Source of the DNA: Rhizorhabdus histidinilytica
GTDB taxonomy: Bacteria > Pseudomonadota > Alphaproteobacteria > Sphingomonadales > Sphingomonadaceae
NCBI RefSeq assembly: GCF_900167915.1
Contig: NZ_FUYM01000007.1
Span: 124,001 to 188,000, forward strand
Direction of reading: 5' to 3'
Length of the DNA stretch: 64,000 nt
Of the stretch, positions 35,963 to 44,490 are shown in pieces. Below the pieces are notes generated by a model. The model was not told where the DNA came from. It ran no database searches and saw nothing but the letters and a program-made list of their open reading frames with translations. The stretch's first letter is position 1; each line of letters starts with the position of its first letter. Both the position numbers and the translations under genes were made by a program.

Positions 35963-38158
35963 TCATGTCTCGGGCAGCATCACCACCCGGTCGCGCACCA
36001 GCGCGTCGATATCGTCGCCCGAAAAGCCGATGCCTTCCAGGATATCCCGGCCATGCTGGCCCGCCACCGGCGGCGCGCGGCCGATCGTGAGCGGCGCGTC
36101 GGGCATCGACCAGAAGGCGCCGGGATGTCGCAGCCTGCCGTAGACCGGGTGCGGATAGCTGGCCACGAGACCCTGGCGGACATGATCCTCGTCGAACAGG
36201 AAAGCCGGCCCGCCGCCCTCCTCGACGATCACCGCCGCGAAGCCTCGCGCGCGCAGCCGGTCCACGGCTTCGCGCGCCGGCAACGCTGCCAGCGCTTCGG
36301 TGTCGGGTGCCTTGTCCTCGGGCCCCGCAAAGGCGACCCAGCCGTCAGCGCAGGACGCCAGCCGCCGCCCCGGCGACGGACCGAGCTGAAGGCGGTCGAG
36401 CCGGTCGGAGCGGCCGATCAAGGTCCCGTCGGGCCGCATCGCCACATCGGCCATGGTGAGGATGCTGGCACCCAGCAGCGAGGCGGCCACCTGCGATCCT
36501 TCACCGCTGGTCTCGCGCCGGATCAGCGCCAGCAGCATGCCATAGGCCAGCGACATGGCACAGAGATGGTCCATCATGCCGAAGCGCAGCCAGACCGGCC
36601 GGTTGCCTTCGCCGGCATTGGCGAGCTCCCAGCCGGCCGAGGCCTGGAACAGCTGGTCGTAGCCGGGCCAGTAGCATCGCTCGCCGGCCGGGCCATAAGC
36701 GCTGACATGACCGAAGATCACGTCGCCCCTGATCGCGCGCAGGTCGGGATAGTCGAGGCCGAAGCGCCGCGCCGCGGGCAGGCGCAGATTATGGTGGACG
36801 ATGTCGGCGCCCGCCACCAGCCGGGCGATCACCGCGCGCGCGCCGGCATGGCCCAGGTCGAGCGCCAGCGAGCGCTTGCCGCGCTGGCAGCCGAGGAAGG
36901 CGGACTCGTTGGCGCGCATCGGGTCGCCGGCCAGCGGCTCGACCTTTATGACGTCGGCGCCGAGATCGGCGAGCATCATCGTCGATAGCGGCCCGGCGAG
37001 ATAATTGCCGAAGTCGACGACGCGGATGCCGTCGAGCAGTGGCCGGCCCGTGGACGGCGGCGGCGTGGCCTTGCGCGGCCGGGCCTCACCCAGCAGCGCG
37101 GCGCGATGCTCGTCGGCGCGGGGGGCAGGGCCCTTGACCCCGCCGGGCGGATCGATCCTCAGCGGGAAGCCCGGCTGGCGGACGCGGCCGAGGTCGGGAT
37201 CGTCGACTTCGACGACATAGGCGTTGGCTCGCGCCTGGGCGTCGTCATAGAGTGCGCCGACCGGCAGCGCCGGCTGCACCGGAATGTCGGCGGCCCAGAG
37301 ATCGGCGAGCCACTCGGCGCTGGGGCGGCTCCGAAACGCCCGGACATTGGCGCCCCAGTTGGTGTAGCGGAAATGGGGCGGCCATTCGGCATTGGCCTTC
37401 GCCACTTCGTCCGGCCCCATCTCGTCGAGCAGCTGCCGCATCAGCGGGGTGTCGTCCGCATTCTTCATGATGTGGAGCCAGACGCCGTCGGCACATTCGA
37501 AGATCGAGGGCAGCACCCTCTTGTCGATCCGCCCGTCGAAGCCTGGCGTCGGCGTCTCGGCATGACGCCACAGCATCATCAGCGGCACCAGCATCCCCTG
37601 GAGCAGGCTGGTGTCGACCGGCCCCGGCGCGCCGCCGCGCGCGACCTGGGCGAGGCGCGCGCCGATGCCGATCGCGGCGAGCCAGGCGGCACACCAGCTG
37701 CCGAGCGGAAGCTGGATGAAGGCCGGCCCGTCGCGGTGCAGCGCGGGCTGCTCGGCCAGTGCGCCGCTGGCTGCCATGACGAGGAAATCGTCGGCGGGAA
37801 GGTCCCCGGCGAAGCCGTCGGGCACGCCCGAGATGCGGCAGGTGATCAGATGCGGATGTGTGGAAAGGTCGGGCAGCGGCAGCGCGCCGTCATGGATCAG
37901 CACGTCGGCGCCGTTCAGAAGCTCGCCGAACGCCATGGCGTCGGCGCCGGCCAGATCCATGGCAATGCTGCGTTTCGATCGGTTCCAGGCGGCGAAGGCG
38001 ACGGTGCCGCGGCGCGGATCGCCGGCGGGCGGCTCGACCTTGACGACGTCGGCGCCCGACTCCGCGAGCATCAGCGCCGCCACCGATCCGGCCAGCCCGG
38101 TCGAGGCGTCGATGACGCGGACGCCCGCGATCGCCGCCGCCGTCACGCGGGCATCCAC
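35963..38158 (-). CDS. Tandem CaiB/BaiF-type (class III) CoA-transferase fusion
   Basis: A 731-residue protein made of two full class-III CoA-transferase domains, about residues 10-355 and 375-731, instead of the usual single chain of about 400. Each has the opening motif (GVRVIDASTGLAGS; GIRVVDFGNYLAGP) and the GADVxKVEPxAGDP segment. The catalytic Asp (D169 in formyl-CoA transferase) is present in the first half as D182 in PVDTSLL but is Ala558 in the second (QVAASLL). The enzyme would move CoA between carboxylic acids, with one active half. Double-length members are known, for example among bile-acid CoA-transferase relatives in actinobacteria. It overlaps the next crotonase by 16 bases. 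Confidence 0.88.
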   Translation of the reverse strand: MDARVTAAAIAGVRVIDASTGLAGSVAALMLAESGADVVKVEPPAGDPRRGTVAFAAWNRSKRSIAMDLAGADAMAFGELLNGADVLIHDGALPLPDLSTHPHLITCRISGVPDGFAGDLPADDFLVMAASGALAEQPALHRDGPAFIQLPLGSWCAAWLAAIGIGARLAQVARGGAPGPVDTSLLQGMLVPLMMLWRHAETPTPGFDGRIDKRVLPSIFECADGVWLHIMKNADDTPLMRQLLDEMGPDEVAKANAEWPPHFRYTNWGANVRAFRSRPSAEWLADLWAADIPVQPALPVGALYDDAQARANAYVVEVDDPDLGRVRQPGFPLRIDPPGGVKGPAPRADEHRAALLGEARPRKATPPPSTGRPLLDGIRVVDFGNYLAGPLSTMMLADLGADVIKVEPLAGDPMRANESAFLGCQRGKRSLALDLGHAGARAVIARLVAGADIVHHNLRLPAARRFGLDYPDLRAIRGDVIFGHVSAYGPAGERCYWPGYDQLFQASAGWELANAGEGNRPVWLRFGMMDHLCAMSLAYGMLLALIRRETSGEGSQVAASLLGASILTMADVAMRPDGTLIGRSDRLDRLQLGPSPGRRLASCADGWVAFAGPEDKAPDTEALAALPAREAVDRLRARGFAAVIVEEGGGPAFLFDEDHVRQGLVASYPHPVYGRLRHPGAFWSMPDAPLTIGRAPPVAGQHGRDILEGIGFSGDDIDALVRDRVVMLPET

Positions 38159-38952
38159 GGTGCGGGGCGTTTTTCGGCGAAGGCGCGGGGCCCCTCCGTC
38201 GTCTCGCCGCTCGCGCGCCAGCGCTGCATCGCCGGCAGGCCGTCCTGGTCGCCGATCGCGGCGGCGAGGCTCGGTGCGTCGATGCTGCGATGGACCAGCG
38301 CCTTGGAGGCGCGCAGCGCCGCCGGCCCGCCCTTCAGCATCGCATCGGCCCAGCGAGCCACCGCGTCGGACAGGCTGGCGGCAGGGACCACCTCGTTGAC
38401 GAAGCCCAGCGCGCGGGCTTCGGCGGCGTCCACCAGCCGGCCGGTCAGCACCAGGTCCATCGTCCGCTTGAGGCCGATCTCACGGACCAACCTGTGCGGG
38501 CCGCCGCCGACCGCTACGAAGCCGGCGCGCGGCTCGGGCAGGCCGAAGCGCGCCGTCTCGCTCGCGACGATCAGGTCGCAGGCGAGCGCGATCTCGAACC
38601 CGCCGCCGGCCGCGACGCCGTTCACCGCCGCGATCAGCGGCTTGTCGAGGTCGAAGCGCTGGACGAGCCCGGCATAGCCGCAGCGCGGCAGGCCGATCCT
38701 CCCTTCGCCGCGCGCGCGGCGTTCGGCGATCGCCTTGAGGTCGGAGCCCGAGCAGAAGGCTTCGCCGGCCCCGGTGACGACGCCGATCCGCTGGCCGTCG
38801 TCGGCCGCGAAGGCGTCGAGCGCTTCCTGCAGCGCATGATGCATCTCGGCGGTGAACGCGTTCAGCCGCTCGGGACGGTTGAGCAGGAAGGTCGTGACCG
38901 GCCCGTCGCGGGTGACGACGATGTCGGCGGCGGCAGTCACCGTCCGGTCCAT
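38143..38952 (-). CDS. Enoyl-CoA hydratase (crotonase)
   Basis: A 269-residue crotonase. LNRPERLNAFT starts the CoA site, FCSGSDLKAI near residue 67 forms the oxyanion hole, and both hydratase glutamates are present (GGGFEIALACD and FGLPEPRAG). A standard trans-2-enoyl-CoA hydratase activity is therefore credible. The ATG at 38952 lies within the end of the upstream crotonase gene (16-base overlap); the longer open frame to 39474 reads antisense-like sequence and was rejected. It is coupled to the double CaiB downstream. Confidence 0.87.
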   Translation of the reverse strand: MDRTVTAAADIVVTRDGPVTTFLLNRPERLNAFTAEMHHALQEALDAFAADDGQRIGVVTGAGEAFCSGSDLKAIAERRARGEGRIGLPRCGYAGLVQRFDLDKPLIAAVNGVAAGGGFEIALACDLIVASETARFGLPEPRAGFVAVGGGPHRLVREIGLKRTMDLVLTGRLVDAAEARALGFVNEVVPAASLSDAVARWADAMLKGGPAALRASKALVHRSIDAPSLAAAIGDQDGLPAMQRWRASGETTEGPRAFAEKRPAPWMPA

Positions 38953-39719
38953 CGTGGCTGGCGCTTCTCGGCGAAGGCGCGCGGACCTTCGAGGAAATCG
39001 TCCGACGCGCGCAATAGGTCGCGACCGGGGAAGGAGGTTCCGATCGCCTCCTCGAGCGGCATGTGCAGACCGAGTGACGCGGCCTCCTTGGCGGCGCGCA
39101 GCGCCAGCGGCGACAGGCCGGCCAGCTCGGCGGCCCAGCGCCGCGCGGCGGGCATGAGGTCCTCGCCCGGCACCACCTCGTTGACGAGGCCCCAGTCGCG
39201 GGCGGTCGCCGCATCGATGTCGCGGCCGGTCAGCAGCATGCCCATGGCCCTTTGCCAGGGCAGCGCGCGCGGCAGGCGGTGCGCGCCGCCCGCGCCCGCG
39301 AGCTGGCCGATCCGCGCCTCGGGCAGGGCGAAGCGGGCATGGTCGGCGGCGACGACGATGTCGCAGGCGAGCACGATCTCGAACCCGCCGCCCAGCGCGC
39401 TGCCGTTCGCGGCGCAGATCACCGGCTTGAACAGGTCGTGCCGGCGGGCGAGGCCGCCGAAGCCGCCGCTCCACTTGTCCTGTGTCAGCACGTCGCCGCG
39501 CGCCCGCGCCTTCAGGTCGTTGCCGGCGCAGAACGCCTTGTCGCCCTCGCCGGTGATGATCGCGACCCAGGCGTCGGGATCGGCGGCGAAATCGTCGAAC
39601 GCCTGGCCCAGCTCGATATTGGCGAGATTGTCGAGCGCATTGCGGACGTCGGCCCGCGCGATCGTCACCGTCGCGACATGGTCATCGAGCTCGTAGCGAA
39701 TGCGCTGATAGTCTCTCAT
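38937..39719 (-). CDS. Enoyl-CoA hydratase (crotonase)
   Basis: A 260-residue crotonase, first gene of the ten-gene minus-strand run. It has FCAGNDLKAR near residue 63 and both catalytic glutamates (GGGFEIVLACD, FALPEARIG), with GAGGAHRLPR after. It is a close relative of its neighbour at 38143; a duplicated pair may handle different chain lengths or stereochemistry. The start is an ATG 215 bases from the divergent quinone oxidoreductase gene. Regulation probably acts in that gap, which holds a TGACG/CGTCA palindrome. Confidence 0.87.
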   Translation of the reverse strand: MRDYQRIRYELDDHVATVTIARADVRNALDNLANIELGQAFDDFAADPDAWVAIITGEGDKAFCAGNDLKARARGDVLTQDKWSGGFGGLARRHDLFKPVICAANGSALGGGFEIVLACDIVVAADHARFALPEARIGQLAGAGGAHRLPRALPWQRAMGMLLTGRDIDAATARDWGLVNEVVPGEDLMPAARRWAAELAGLSPLALRAAKEAASLGLHMPLEEAIGTSFPGRDLLRASDDFLEGPRAFAEKRQPRWTGR

Positions 39720-39934
39720 TCATCCGTCCCCTGGCTCCAAGACCTAACAGGAACTGACGAACCGTCAATAGTTGCGGGGCCTCTCATGGTCCATGATCGG
39801 TCGCGAAATTCGGCGATAATCCGGGCTTTTCCCGGCCGATAAGGAGACATGCCCCGCAATACTTCCGCCCTCGGCTGACCGGTTTCCCGGCACGGCGCTA
39901 TGGTCGTCCGGACAAGATCGGAAGGGAGGAACGG
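39720..39934. promoter_or_regulatory. Divergent regulatory region with two inverted repeats
   Basis: The 215-base gap separates a crotonase-led operon (minus) from a quinone oxidoreductase gene (plus). It contains the short palindrome TGACG-aac-CGTCA at 39755-39767 and a wider 9-bp inverted repeat, TTGCGGGGC at 39772-39780 with GCCCCGCAA at 39851-39859. The first resembles TetR-type operators in symmetry and half-site size, and its left part recurs at 27198. No regulator gene is adjacent. Confidence 0.45.
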
Positions 39935-40945
39935 ATGCCCGAAGACGAGCGCATCATCGCGACGGGCCGGGTGGTCCGGACGCGCACCGTGCGCGAGCTC
40001 GACGCCTATGCCATCGAGCGCGAGCCGCTGCCCGTGCCGGCAGCGGGCGAGGTCCGCCTGCGCGTCCGCGCCTGCGGCGTTGGCTATGTCGACGCGCTCC
40101 ACGCGACGGGGCGCTATCAGCTCGCCGCGACGGTGCCCTTCGTCCCCGGCGTCGAGGTGGCGGGCGAGATCGACGCGATCGGCCCGGAGGTGGAGGGGCT
40201 GGCTGTGGGCATGCGGGTGATCCCGCTGATGTCGGTGCGCGGCGGCTTCGCCGACCATGTCGTGGCGCCGGCCGTGCAGATCGCCCGCATCCCCGATGCG
40301 ATGTCCTTCGCCGAAGCGGCGGCGATCCGCGCCAACTGGCTGACCGCGATGCATGCGCTGGTCGATCGCGGCGGCGTCGCGTCCGGCGAGACGGTGCTGG
40401 TGATCGGCGCGGCGGGCGGAGTCGGCGGCGCTGCGGTCCAGCTCGCGAAGCGGCTCGGCGCTCGGGTCGTCGCCACCGGATCGAGCGAGGCCAAGCGCGA
40501 TTTCGCGCGGCGGCTGGGCGCCGACATGGCGATCGACACCGATCCCGACGGGTGGCGCGACCGGCTGGCCGAGGCCTGTGGCGGGAGTGGCCCCGATATC
40601 GTCGTCGATCCGGTCGGCGGCCCGCTGTTCGAACCGGCGTTCCGCAGCCTCGCCTGGAACGGCCGGCACTTGGTGATCGGCTTCGCGGGCGGGCCGATCC
40701 CATCGCTCAAGGCCAATCTGCCGCTGCTCAAGGGCGCGATGCTGGTCGGCGTCGACGTGCGCCAGTTCAACCTCCGACAGCCCGAGCGCGCCGAGGCGAA
40801 CCGGGCGCTGCTCCGGCAATGGCTGGCGGAAGGTTCGGTCGGTGCGCCGGTCGGGGCGACCTTCCCGTTCGAGCGCCATCGCGAGGCGCTGGACCATGCG
40901 GCGTCGGGTGCCGGGCTTGGCAAGACCGTGCTGCTGATGGACTGA
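39935..40945 (+). CDS. NADPH:quinone oxidoreductase-like MDR (zinc-free)
   Basis: A 336-residue medium-chain dehydrogenase/reductase of the quinone oxidoreductase/enoyl reductase group. FVPGVEVAGEI near residue 68 and GAAGGVGGAAVQLAKRLGA near 155 mark the catalytic and NADPH domains; zinc ligands of alcohol dehydrogenases are absent. It may reduce an enone or enoyl-CoA. Its TGA directly abuts the stop of the convergent thiolase-like gene (TGATCA), so there is no space between the genes. Confidence 0.86.
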   Translation: MPEDERIIATGRVVRTRTVRELDAYAIEREPLPVPAAGEVRLRVRACGVGYVDALHATGRYQLAATVPFVPGVEVAGEIDAIGPEVEGLAVGMRVIPLMSVRGGFADHVVAPAVQIARIPDAMSFAEAAAIRANWLTAMHALVDRGGVASGETVLVIGAAGGVGGAAVQLAKRLGARVVATGSSEAKRDFARRLGADMAIDTDPDGWRDRLAEACGGSGPDIVVDPVGGPLFEPAFRSLAWNGRHLVIGFAGGPIPSLKANLPLLKGAMLVGVDVRQFNLRQPERAEANRALLRQWLAEGSVGAPVGATFPFERHREALDHAASGAGLGKTVLLMD

Positions 40946-42136
40946 TCAATCGCGGCGTAGCAGCAGGCATCCCGCCAGCGGGCCGCCGCCGGCCGCCGTC
41001 ACGCCGACCTTGGGAGCGTTGGGCACCTGTCGCTCGCCGCCTTCGCCCCAAAGCTGGATGCAGGTCTCCCACAGCAGGCCATAGCCGTGCATGCGCCCGG
41101 CCGAGAGCTGGCCGCCCCCGGTGTTGAGCGGCAGCTCTCCGTCGAGCGCGATGCGCGTGCCGTCCTCGACGAAGGGGCCGCTCTCGCCATGCTTGCAGAA
41201 GCCCAGCGCCTCCAGCCACAGCATCGCCTGGAAGCTGAAGCCGTCATAGAGATTGGCGAGCTTGACGTCCTTGGGCTTGAGATCGGTGTGGGTCCACAGA
41301 TGCGGCCCGGTCTCCAGCGCCATCATGCCCCATAGCGGCTCATATTGATCCCAGCTGTAGCGCCCGGCGATCCGGCCGCTCATCGCCTCGATCACGATCG
41401 GCGGCTTGCGCAGGTCCCTGGCCGCGTCGAGCGCCGAGACGATGATGACGGTCGAAGCGTCGAGCAGGGCGTCGCAATCGTAGAGGCCGAGCGGATCGGA
41501 GATCATCCGCGCGTTCATATAGTCGTCCATCGTCAGCGGGCCGCGATGGAGCGCGCGGGGATTGCGCTGCGCGTTGCGGCGCGAATTGAGCACGGTCGCG
41601 GCGACCTGCTCCCTGGTCGTGCCGAACTCGTGCATGTGCCGGCGCAGCATCATCGCCGTGCAGGTGACCGGCGACATGACGTCGAACGGACGATGGTACA
41701 TCCATTTGCCCGAGACGCGCGGCTTGGGCCCTGGTTTCGCCGGGGTCGCACGATCGATCAGCTGCTGGGTATATTGAGCGAGGGTGCGGTAGCACAGCAC
41801 ATGGCGCGCCTGGCCCGACAGGATCGCGCCGACAGCGGCCATGATCGAGGTGAACTGCCCCGGTCCCTCGACCCCGCCGGAGAAATGGTTGCACTCGATC
41901 CCCAGCGTCTCCTTGAGCAGGGTGACGTCGATCGGCGAGTCATTCTCGTAGGAGGCTCGCAGCGGGAAGGTGGAGATGCCGTCGATGTCCTTCAGCGTCA
42001 GTCCCGCATCGGCCAGCGCCTCGTCGACCGCATCGAGCATCACGTCCATGATCGGCCGGGGCGTGCCGCGGCCGGGTGCGCACATGCCGACGCCGGTGAT
42101 CGCCGCCTGCAGCCCGCCGTTGCGAATCACCATCAT
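40946..42136 (-). CDS. SCP2-thiolase-like protein, probable Ltp2-type retro-aldolase (copy 1)
   Basis: A 396-residue thiolase-fold lipid-transfer-family protein. The thiolase nucleophile Cys is absent: the loop reads EGPGQFT near residue 91. Instead it carries LYDGFSF with Y297 and a second tyrosine Y352 in GRMHGYG, which align in position with the two tyrosines reported for steroid side-chain retro-aldolase Ltp2. Ltp2 enzymes act as a heteromer with a DUF35 protein, and a DUF35 gene lies divergently 201 bases away. A retro-aldol release of a short acyl-CoA from a tertiary beta-hydroxyacyl-CoA is inferred. Confidence 0.85.
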   Translation of the reverse strand: MMVIRNGGLQAAITGVGMCAPGRGTPRPIMDVMLDAVDEALADAGLTLKDIDGISTFPLRASYENDSPIDVTLLKETLGIECNHFSGGVEGPGQFTSIMAAVGAILSGQARHVLCYRTLAQYTQQLIDRATPAKPGPKPRVSGKWMYHRPFDVMSPVTCTAMMLRRHMHEFGTTREQVAATVLNSRRNAQRNPRALHRGPLTMDDYMNARMISDPLGLYDCDALLDASTVIIVSALDAARDLRKPPIVIEAMSGRIAGRYSWDQYEPLWGMMALETGPHLWTHTDLKPKDVKLANLYDGFSFQAMLWLEALGFCKHGESGPFVEDGTRIALDGELPLNTGGGQLSAGRMHGYGLLWETCIQLWGEGGERQVPNAPKVGVTAAGGGPLAGCLLLRRD

Positions 42137-42240
42137 CGCGTCCTCTTGCTATCCCCGTCGTCTTCCCTTCATTTTCAGATCATTGCGCCGAATGGCCATA
42201 CGCGATCGGGCTCATCTTGGCGCGATGCCCCTTGTCGGGG

Positions 42241-42269
42241 GCGAAAACCCCGGATTCCCGGGGTTTCGC
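42241..42269. promoter_or_regulatory. Long GC-rich inverted repeat in divergent gap
   Basis: GCGAAAACCCCGG at 42241-42253 pairs with CCGGGGTTTCGC at 42258-42269 across a four-base loop, with one bulged A. A smaller GCCCC/GGGGC hairpin at 42227-42242 abuts it. It lies between divergent thiolase-like and DUF35 genes, so a terminator role for either is unlikely; an operator or 5' leader structure for the DUF35 transcript is more plausible. Confidence 0.5.
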
Positions 42270-42337
42270 GTCAAAGGGGGCGATTGGACAGGAGGGGTGG
42301 CGCGCGGTAGCGCCATGGTCAGGAAGGGACGACCGCC

Positions 42338-42799
42338 ATGACGACACCGCTGACCAACGCGCCGCCACGCCGCTACCTGCCGGCGATCGCCGACGGGCCG
42401 AAGGGCGAATTCTGGCGTAGCGGCAAGGACGGCGTGCTGCGCATCACCCGCTGCCAGGATTGCCGGCTGTGGATCCATCCGCACGTCGACGCCTGCCGCA
42501 ACTGCCATTCGCGCAACGTGAGGCCCGAGCCGGTGTCGGGCCGGGGCACGGTCGAGACCTGGACGATCAATCGCCAGCCCTGGTGGGGCGACCTCAAGCA
42601 ACCCTATGCCGTCGCGATCGTCACCCTGGTCGAGCAGCCGGGGCTCAACCTCACCACCAACATCGTCAACTGCGCCTTCGAGGACATCCATATCGGCCTG
42701 CCCGTGCGGGTGGTGTTCGAGAATATCGAGGACGTCTGGTTGCCGCTGTTCGAACCCGATCCGGATGCGCGCCCGGATAGGGCGGCCCGATTGCCCTGA
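42338..42799 (+). CDS. DUF35 OB-fold / zinc-ribbon partner of thiolase-like protein (copy 1)
   Basis: A 153-residue DUF35 protein: an N-terminal rubredoxin-like zinc ribbon with C39, C42, C53 and C56, then an OB-fold acyl-CoA-binding domain from VSGRGTVETWTI near residue 65. These proteins pair with thiolase-like proteins, as ChsH2's DUF35 domain does with Ltp2, and complete the active complex. AGGAAGGGA precedes the ATG. It is divergent from its probable partner at 40946 but cotranscribed with two crotonases downstream. A second such pair is at 59367-60982. Confidence 0.87.
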   Translation: MTTPLTNAPPRRYLPAIADGPKGEFWRSGKDGVLRITRCQDCRLWIHPHVDACRNCHSRNVRPEPVSGRGTVETWTINRQPWWGDLKQPYAVAIVTLVEQPGLNLTTNIVNCAFEDIHIGLPVRVVFENIEDVWLPLFEPDPDARPDRAARLP

Positions 42800-42852
42800 A
42801 TGGCGTCGTTCGCATCCTTTCGGGCGTCGCACGCCGCGTTTAGCCATTGGTG

Positions 42853-43650
42853 ATGACCATGCAGCAAAGCGACTATTCCGCCATCCTCGTCGATCTGGCC
42901 GGCGGCGTGCTGACCGTGACGCTCAACCGCCCGGACAAGGCGAACAGCTTCAACCAGGCGATGATCCAGGATTTCCGCAATCTCTGGACCGCGGTGCGCG
43001 ACAGCCAGGATGTGCGCGTCGTCGTTTTGCGCGCGGCGGAGGGCAAGGCCTTCTGTACCGGCGTCGACATCCGCGAGGGCTGGCGCGCGCCGGGCGCCGA
43101 GCCTGCGCCGTTCGACTATGACGATCCCGGCGACTGGCTGGGTCCCAAGAGCAACCGCGTGTGGAAGCCGTTCATCGTCGCCGTCCACGGCATGGCGGCG
43201 GGGGGCGCCTTCTACTGGCTCAACGAGGCCGACATCGCGATCTGCTCGGAGGAGGCGACCTTCTTCGATCCGCACCTGAAATTCGGCAAGCTGTCGTCGG
43301 TCGAACCGATCGGCGCGCTGGGGCGCATTCCCTATCAGGAGATTTCGCGGATGGTGCTGCTCGCCGACGAGGAGCGGATCAGCGCGGCGACCGCGCTGCG
43401 GATGAGCCTGGTCACCGAGATCACCCGCCGCGAGGACCTGTGGCCGCGAGCGCAGGCTCTGGCCGAGAGCATCGCCGCGCGCGAGCCGCTGCCCACCCAG
43501 GGCAGCGTGCGCGCGCTGTGGGAGGCGCAGAGCCTGCCACGCGCCCAGGCGGTCAGCAACGCCGTCAAGTATATCCAGATCAGCAAGGCGACGTCGCCGG
43601 TGAAGCCGGCCCCCGCCAGCCTGAAATCCAAGCCGTGGACACTCCGGTGA
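42853..43650 (+). CDS. Crotonase-family protein without hydratase glutamates
   Basis: A 265-residue crotonase fold protein: LNRPDKANSFNQ, FCTGVDIREGW near residue 71 and HGMAAGGAFYWLNEAD. The first catalytic Glu is Tyr and the second is His (FFDPHLKFG), so hydratase activity is unlikely. No clear ribosome site separates TTG 42847, GTG 42850, ATG 42853 and ATG 42859; ATG 42853 was chosen. It ends in a GTGA overlap with the next crotonase, so the pair is translationally coupled. Function may be isomerisation, hydrolysis or C-C cleavage on a CoA ester. Confidence 0.8.
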   Translation: MTMQQSDYSAILVDLAGGVLTVTLNRPDKANSFNQAMIQDFRNLWTAVRDSQDVRVVVLRAAEGKAFCTGVDIREGWRAPGAEPAPFDYDDPGDWLGPKSNRVWKPFIVAVHGMAAGGAFYWLNEADIAICSEEATFFDPHLKFGKLSSVEPIGALGRIPYQEISRMVLLADEERISAATALRMSLVTEITRREDLWPRAQALAESIAAREPLPTQGSVRALWEAQSLPRAQAVSNAVKYIQISKATSPVKPAPASLKSKPWTLR

Positions 43651-44459
43651 GCGGCGCCGTCGAAGCCGAGCTGATCGTCCGTGACGAGGGGCGGCTGCGG
43701 ATCATCACGCTCAATCGGCCCGAGCGGCTCAACGCGCTGACGCCTGAGCTCCACCATCTGCTCCAGGATGCCGTGGCGCAGGCGGCCGCGGACACTGCGG
43801 TCGGCGCGGTCGCGTTGACCGGGGCGGGACGGGCTTTCTGCTCGGGCGGCGATGTCCGCCGCAGCGCCGACGCGGCCGAGAAGGCCAGCGTCCCCGAGAC
43901 CGTCGAGGAGCGCGCCGATACGCTGCGTGGTCATGGCCGCACCACGCTGCTGCTCAGCCGCATGCCCAAGCCGACGATCGCGCTGGTCAACGGCGCGGCG
44001 GCCGGCGCGGGGCTGACGCTGGCCTTGGCCTGCGATCTGCGGATCATGGCGGACGATGCGGTGCTGCGGACCGCCTATGCCCGTATCGGCCTGTCGGGCG
44101 ACCTCGGCATCAGCTATTTCCTCAACCGGCTGGTCGGCGCTTCGCGCGCGGCGGAGTTGCTGTTCCTCGACCAGAAGATCGACGCGGCCGCCGCTGAAAG
44201 GCTGGGCCTCGTCAACAGGGTCGCGCCCGCGGCCGATTTCGCAGGGGAGGCGATGGCGATGGCCCGAGCGCTGGCCGAGGGGCCGGGCGTCGCCTTCCGC
44301 TACATGAAGCAGAACCTCGAACTGGCCGAGACCGGCGGACTCGAGGCGGTGATCGAGCGCGAGGCCTATAACAGCGCGCGCTGCGTCCGGACGCAGGACG
44401 TCAAGGAAGCCGCGATCGCCTTCCGCGAAAAGCGGGCGCCCACCTTCACCGGTCGCTGA
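43647..44459 (+). CDS. Crotonase-family enoyl-CoA isomerase-like protein (GTG start)
   Basis: A 270-residue crotonase starting at a GTG that overlaps the preceding stop (GTGA); the much longer open frame upstream is antisense to nothing and out of frame with the previous gene, so it was rejected. LNRPERLNALT, FCSGGDVRRS near residue 65 and GAAAGAGLTLALACD are present. The first Glu is Thr and the second Tyr, while IGLSGDLGIS places an Asp near the isomerase acid position. A double-bond shift on an acyl-CoA is the likeliest role, as in PaaG-type enzymes. Confidence 0.83.
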   Translation: MSGAVEAELIVRDEGRLRIITLNRPERLNALTPELHHLLQDAVAQAAADTAVGAVALTGAGRAFCSGGDVRRSADAAEKASVPETVEERADTLRGHGRTTLLLSRMPKPTIALVNGAAAGAGLTLALACDLRIMADDAVLRTAYARIGLSGDLGISYFLNRLVGASRAAELLFLDQKIDAAAAERLGLVNRVAPAADFAGEAMAMARALAEGPGVAFRYMKQNLELAETGGLEAVIEREAYNSARCVRTQDVKEAAIAFREKRAPTFTGR

Positions 44460-44490
44460 ACCGGAGCGGCGCGCCAGGCGCTCAACGCGT

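Noticed and set aside
38953-39474. Upstream extension of the crotonase at 38143
   Set aside because: It is out-of-frame sequence of the crotonase at 38937; the ATG at 38952 starts the recognisable protein.
40946-42136. Ordinary 3-ketoacyl-CoA thiolase
   Set aside because: The nucleophile Cys loop is EGPGQFT and a DUF35 partner is present, so thiolysis is unlikely.
43161-44459. Longer 432-codon frame for the crotonase ending at 44459
   Set aside because: The first 160 codons lie in another frame of the preceding crotonase and are unlike any crotonase; the GTG at 43647 with GTGA overlap fits better.
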